DNA of 64,000 nt from contig JAIXWL010000001.1 in assembly GCA_027491315.1 (NCBI GenBank), forward strand, positions 1 through 64,000, given 5' to 3'. The notes beneath the pieces are model-generated. The model was not told the DNA's origin, did no database searches, and saw nothing but the letters and a program-made list of their open reading frames with translations. The translations under genes and the position numbers were made by a program. The DNA is from Cytophagaceae bacterium (GTDB taxonomy: Bacteria > Bacteroidota > Bacteroidia > Cytophagales > Spirosomataceae). This document shows positions 60,375 through 64,000 of this stretch, piece after piece; the first letter of the stretch is position 1, and each line of letters starts with the position of its first letter.

Positions 60375-63300
60375 TCCTGGACATATCTTCTTGGCTATTA
60401 TTTCTGTTTTTCTATTTCCTGGGATTAGCCTTTGCCAGTCACATTCTGTCTTATCAGAAGGTACATGGACAAAAATCGCTGTCAGCCAGACAGGAGTATA
60501 TCAAATCAATAAAGACTGGCTAATAAAAAACAAGATTGATCCTAGCCGCATTAATCCTCAAAAAGTAGTCATTTTTCAAGGCCAAAGAGGAATTCTTCCT
60601 CAACTCACTAATAGCCCTAGAACCAAGGACTTAGAACCTATCAGTAGTTTATTCCTAGGCGAAGAAAATGGTGTTTGGGATGACAATGACCTAATTTGTT
60701 TTTATGCTGAATCTGCTCATTTGACCATTTGGGATAAAGATCAAAAAAGATGGAAAACAGAGACTCACCCATATACAGATTCCTCTTACTACTTTATTCG
60801 ATGGGATAGTCCAAAAAGCCAAAGAATCAAGCAAACAACTTGGGGACAGGCACAAGAGCCTAGCCTAGATTACGCTTGGTCCCATTTCCACTACCAACCA
60901 GAGTTTACCAATGCTATCCAATCAGGTAGGCAGTGGTTGGGGGATGCCTTTTCAGGTAATAGCGAGAAAATCATTCAATATCCAATCAAAGATTATAAGG
61001 AAGGGGCATTGGCTGAAATATTTGGCCAGTTGGCTTCTAGCTCCGTGAAAGAAGGGATTTTCACGTTCACTATTGAAAACAATAAGCTTCCACCTTGGGT
61101 GATAGGTCCTATTTCAGGCGATCGATATGACCAAAAAATTCAAATAAAAAATTTTTATGGTACTGTTCGACCAAGCATTAAAAACAATCAATGGTCCTGG
61201 AAAATCAACTATGCCAATAGTATCGGAACAGGCTACCTCAATAGCCTTACACTCAATTACCCGCGACTTTTCAATGCCGCCAATGAAAATCCATTATATT
61301 ATTTAGCTAATCAACAAGATTCCAGTTTCAGCATTTCTATTCAAAACCTTACCGATAAGCATCAAATTTGGCTTAAAAACGGAGATCAGGACTGGCTTAG
61401 TTTATCAAATAAACAGGCAAAAGGAAAAATATCGACATCTCCAGGGAGTAAATTATTGATTTTTGAACCTAGTAAATTAAGCAGCCCTGATTTTGTACAA
61501 CAGTTGAAGCTTCAAGACATTAAACATAGTCCAGCCAGCGAACTCATTATCATCTCAAGTCCTAGGCTTCAAAATGCCGCAGAGAAACTGGCTTGGTATA
61601 AAAATACAAGGGCCCAAATTAAAACGAGTGTAATTACAACCGATTTAATTTATCATGAATATGCCGGTGGCAAACAAGATGTAACTGCCATCCGTGATTA
61701 TTTATATGACCAAAAAAATAGACCAGATGCCCAATTAAAGTATGTTATCTTGTTAGGTGATGCCTCTTTGGACTACAAAAACAAAAATTCAGTAGCTACA
61801 GCCATTGAAAAAGCGAGCTATGTTCCTACCTATGAAAGTGTAGAATCTTATCATCCCCTTTTAAGCTATGCTTCTGACGACTATTTTGGATTTTTAGAAC
61901 CTGGCCAAGGAGCATGGACAGAAGGAGACCAAGCAGTAAATGAAAGACTTTCTATTGGCATTGGCCGATTACCCGCTAGAAATCCCAATGAAGCCCTGGT
62001 ATTAGTCAATAAACTGATAGATTATTCCGAAAAACAAAAATCTTCGCCTGCTTCAATTTATCAGTTTTCTTGGATTGCAGATGACGGCGATTCCAATTTA
62101 CATGTTCAGGATGCTGAAGATTTTTCGTCAAGTTTAGCCAAGAGTAATCCCTTATTTCAAAAACAAAAAATTTATTTGGATCAATTTCCCATGGAATTGA
62201 ATAATGGAATTTATGGTTCAAAAGCTGGCAGGCAAGCTGTAAAAAACACCTGGGAGCAAAAAGCGAACTTTATTCATTTCATAGGTCATGGAGCAGAGAC
62301 AGTTTGGACTGATGAAAAAATATGGACAACTGAGGATATTCAGAAATTAAATAATGCCCAACATCTTCCTTGGGTGCTGACTGCCACTTGTCAATTCGGA
62401 AGATTTGATGATCCTAATGTATTATCGGGTGCAGAATTAAGCTTACTTTCAGACAAAGGAGGAGCGATTGGCCTAATTAGTACAACTAGACCCGTATTTC
62501 AAAGCAGCAATTACATCTTTGGTCAAGCATTTTATCGCCTCATTCAAGAACATGCTCATCAAAAAAATTATAAAATGGGCGACTTGTTCAGAGATACCAA
62601 AAACCAAAGTCACGCAGGAGTAATCAACCGTAATATTAGTTTGTTGGGAGATCCTTCTGCGGATTTACCATGGATTTATCAGCCAATAAACATACCCGAA
62701 GATAGTCTATTATCAGGAAGTGAAAAACTGATTAGTATACCAATGCCGGGCCCAGCAAATGAAGTAGAAATATCATTGGTAGGACCAGATACACCCCAAA
62801 AAACCTTAGGTACTAAAACTGCTAGCTATTCATATAAACTAGATGGAGAGATCTTTTGGAAGATATCAAGTAAAATAACCAATGGGAAAATCTCCTTTTC
62901 CCCAAAAAATATTCCACCAATGGGGAGGAACCAACAAGTGACATTAAAAATAATTGGAAAAGACACCCTTGGAATGACCTGGGCAGGTGCTAAATCCATG
63001 GTACAAATAGCCACTAAAACCAATTTTTCAGATAACCAGAGCCCAAAAATTCAGATTAGCCTAAATGAACCAAATGTAGAAGCCACTAGCTCAAAACCCA
63101 TATTACAGATTCAGCTCAAAGATGATAGTGGTTTTTTATGGCGCAAAATGAATGGAGAAATCAGTTATATTTTGGTAAATGATACCTTAAAAATCCCCTT
63201 GGTTGATTACTTTATTCCCAAATCAGGCCAAAGCAACGAGGGGACGGCGATATATCCCTTTCAAAATTTAGTTCCCGGAGAGTACAAAATTCAGGTAAAA

Positions 63301-63672
63301 TGTTTTGATATAAACAATAACATGAGCGAGTCATCGTTTCGTTTTCAAGTTTCGAAAGAGAATCTTACAGCTAATTTTTGCCTAGTATATCCTAATCCTT
63401 TTCAAGAACAATTAAACATTCGCCTGAGTCAAGAAAAGTTTTGGTCAGATTATCAGTATAATTTTAAAATTATCAACATCTTAGGTCAAACCGTAATAGA
63501 AAAAGAGGGAAATTTACTGGGAGGAGGTTCGGAATTTTTAGATCTTTCATTCCAATTTAATGAATCAGAGCTTAGAAATATCGGTTTAGGAGCTAATTAT
63601 ATGCTTGAAATCAAAGATATCCAAGGTTCCAATATCCGCAAGTACCAAGGCAAAATAGCTACCTTAAAATAA
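60334..63672 (+). CDS. porU: T9SS sortase PorU (gingipain-like C25 peptidase)
   Basis: Cell-surface cysteine peptidase that removes the C-terminal signal of T9SS cargo and attaches some cargo to anionic lipopolysaccharide. The 1112-residue protein has a late signal peptide (FLAIISVFLFPGISLCQ, residues about 18-34), a long N-terminal domain, a C25 domain with catalytic H652 in FIGHGAETVW and C686 in TATCQFGRFDD, an Ig-like region, and its own C-terminal T9SS-type domain (VYPNPFQEQLNIRLSQ; YQGKIATLK). The ATG at 60334 is inside sprT, with no later Met before the signal peptide, so the 41-base overlap is probably real. porV follows. Confidence 0.93.
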   Translation: MPKLAYWKTNLPISPGHIFLAIISVFLFPGISLCQSHSVLSEGTWTKIAVSQTGVYQINKDWLIKNKIDPSRINPQKVVIFQGQRGILPQLTNSPRTKDLEPISSLFLGEENGVWDDNDLICFYAESAHLTIWDKDQKRWKTETHPYTDSSYYFIRWDSPKSQRIKQTTWGQAQEPSLDYAWSHFHYQPEFTNAIQSGRQWLGDAFSGNSEKIIQYPIKDYKEGALAEIFGQLASSSVKEGIFTFTIENNKLPPWVIGPISGDRYDQKIQIKNFYGTVRPSIKNNQWSWKINYANSIGTGYLNSLTLNYPRLFNAANENPLYYLANQQDSSFSISIQNLTDKHQIWLKNGDQDWLSLSNKQAKGKISTSPGSKLLIFEPSKLSSPDFVQQLKLQDIKHSPASELIIISSPRLQNAAEKLAWYKNTRAQIKTSVITTDLIYHEYAGGKQDVTAIRDYLYDQKNRPDAQLKYVILLGDASLDYKNKNSVATAIEKASYVPTYESVESYHPLLSYASDDYFGFLEPGQGAWTEGDQAVNERLSIGIGRLPARNPNEALVLVNKLIDYSEKQKSSPASIYQFSWIADDGDSNLHVQDAEDFSSSLAKSNPLFQKQKIYLDQFPMELNNGIYGSKAGRQAVKNTWEQKANFIHFIGHGAETVWTDEKIWTTEDIQKLNNAQHLPWVLTATCQFGRFDDPNVLSGAELSLLSDKGGAIGLISTTRPVFQSSNYIFGQAFYRLIQEHAHQKNYKMGDLFRDTKNQSHAGVINRNISLLGDPSADLPWIYQPINIPEDSLLSGSEKLISIPMPGPANEVEISLVGPDTPQKTLGTKTASYSYKLDGEIFWKISSKITNGKISFSPKNIPPMGRNQQVTLKIIGKDTLGMTWAGAKSMVQIATKTNFSDNQSPKIQISLNEPNVEATSSKPILQIQLKDDSGFLWRKMNGEISYILVNDTLKIPLVDYFIPKSGQSNEGTAIYPFQNLVPGEYKIQVKCFDINNNMSESSFRFQVSKENLTANFCLVYPNPFQEQLNIRLSQEKFWSDYQYNFKIINILGQTVIEKEGNLLGGGSEFLDLSFQFNESELRNIGLGANYMLEIKDIQGSNIRKYQGKIATLK

Positions 63673-63722
63673 ATTTTGACAAATATTTTAGCTTACAAAA
63701 CAACAATTAGCGTAAAAATGCC

Positions 63723-63730
63723 TATTTTTG
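63723..63730 (+). promoter_or_regulatory. -7 box upstream of porV
   Basis: TATTTTTG fits TAnnTTTG, 44 bases before the porV ATG in the 102-base gap after porU. The -33 region is not clear. It would allow porV to be expressed more strongly than porU. Confidence 0.45.
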
Positions 63731-63774
63731 GCCTTGGCTTTATGCTAAACAAGACTCTCTAATTTTTTTAAACA

Positions 63775-64000
63775 ATGACGACAAACAATTCATTATTCCC
63801 AAAAGCATTATTAACCTTGGTAGCAGGTTTGATTAGTACTTGTGCGTTTGGACAAGCATTAGTTTCTGGTCAAATAAATGCAGGAAGAATACCTACACCA
63901 ACCATGTTATTCTTGAATGTTGCTCCAGATGCACGTTCGGCTGGTATGGGAGATGCTGGTGTCGCTATTTCATCGGATGTCAACGCCATTTATTGGAATC
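63775..64000 (+). CDS. porV: T9SS outer-membrane protein PorV (5' part, cut by window end)
   Basis: The first 75 residues of the PorV/LptO family, a FadL-like beta barrel that shuttles T9SS cargo to PorU. After a signal peptide (residues about 8-27, ending CAFGQ) comes FLNVAPDARSAGMGDAGVA, the diagnostic PorV/PorQ-type N-terminal motif, followed by ISSDVNAIYWN. The gene continues beyond the window. The order porU-porV is conserved in Bacteroidota. Confidence 0.92.
   Translation, partial: MTTNNSLFPKALLTLVAGLISTCAFGQALVSGQINAGRIPTPTMLFLNVAPDARSAGMGDAGVAISSDVNAIYWN

Overview
This window is chromosomal DNA from a member of the Bacteroidota, most likely of the order Cytophagales; the order-level guess is an inference. 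Evidence: a type IX secretion (T9SS) substrate with a type A C-terminal sorting domain, the T9SS genes porU and porV side by side, the lineage-restricted families DUF4295, DUF2480, DUF4301, DUF4175 and DUF6702, the long form of IspH, and many promoters of the Bacteroidota type (TTG or TTTG, 18-22 bases, then TAnnTTTG). Shine-Dalgarno sites are not conspicuous. The DNA is AT-rich and densely coding, with genes on both strands and several convergent gene ends that overlap.

Layout. Positions 1-1.75 kb hold unrecognised, AT-rich small genes, probably accessory. Positions 1.9-21.3 kb are mostly housekeeping: an RluA-type pseudouridine synthase, an Rrf2 regulator, rpsL-rpsG, uxuA, DUF4301, recQ, lon, a rhomboid-dxr-rseP-DUF6702 operon, nuoD with a polyprenyl synthase, rpmG-DUF4295-ftsY, and glnS. 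Positions 21.5-27.3 kb carry a large T9SS-secreted protein, a beta-propeller protein, der and era. Positions 27.4-29.7 kb are an accessory patch: initiator tRNA, a decayed serine recombinase on the minus strand, a three-gene membrane/HTH/secreted cassette, and a cluster of 111-base hairpin-forming repeats. Positions 29.7-39.7 kb contain a lone LytTR protein, an OmpA-type lipoprotein, a MarR/acyl-CoA dehydrogenase pair, atpD-atpC-lipoprotein, a large membrane TPR protein, a lone rpsJ and a glycosyltransferase. Positions 39.8-49.0 kb contain rpmH-rnpA-S41 protease-tsaB-DUF2480, a large DUF4175 protein, a fructosamine kinase-like protein and ispH. Positions 49.2-53.6 kb contain a nucleic-acid-oriented operon (xth, a 2Fe-2S thioredoxin-like protein, a PD-(D/E)XK nuclease ending in a clamp-binding motif), a HAD phosphatase and a DnaQ-like exonuclease. 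Positions 53.6-59.3 kb hold nuoKLMN and a GtrA-family protein. Positions 59.5-64 kb hold a tiny Ala-rich lipoprotein, an SprT-like protein, porU and the start of porV.

How it fits together. Energy metabolism is split over distant loci: nuoD lies about 36 kb from nuoKLMN, and atpDC stand alone. Ribosomal genes are also dispersed: rpsL-rpsG without fusA, a single rpsJ, a single rpmH and rpmG. Envelope functions (porU/porV, OmpA-like lipoprotein, rhomboid and site-2 protease, secreted adhesin-like protein) recur through the window.

Most notable points: the clamp-motif nuclease in the xth operon; nucleotidyltransferase-like motifs in DUF4301; the 111-base repeat cluster and several long palindromes at gene ends; the recombinase remnant beside the initiator tRNA; two intramembrane proteases co-transcribed around dxr; and several genes whose -7 box sits almost on the start codon. 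No CRISPR array, intact insertion sequence, rRNA operon or recognisable riboswitch was seen.
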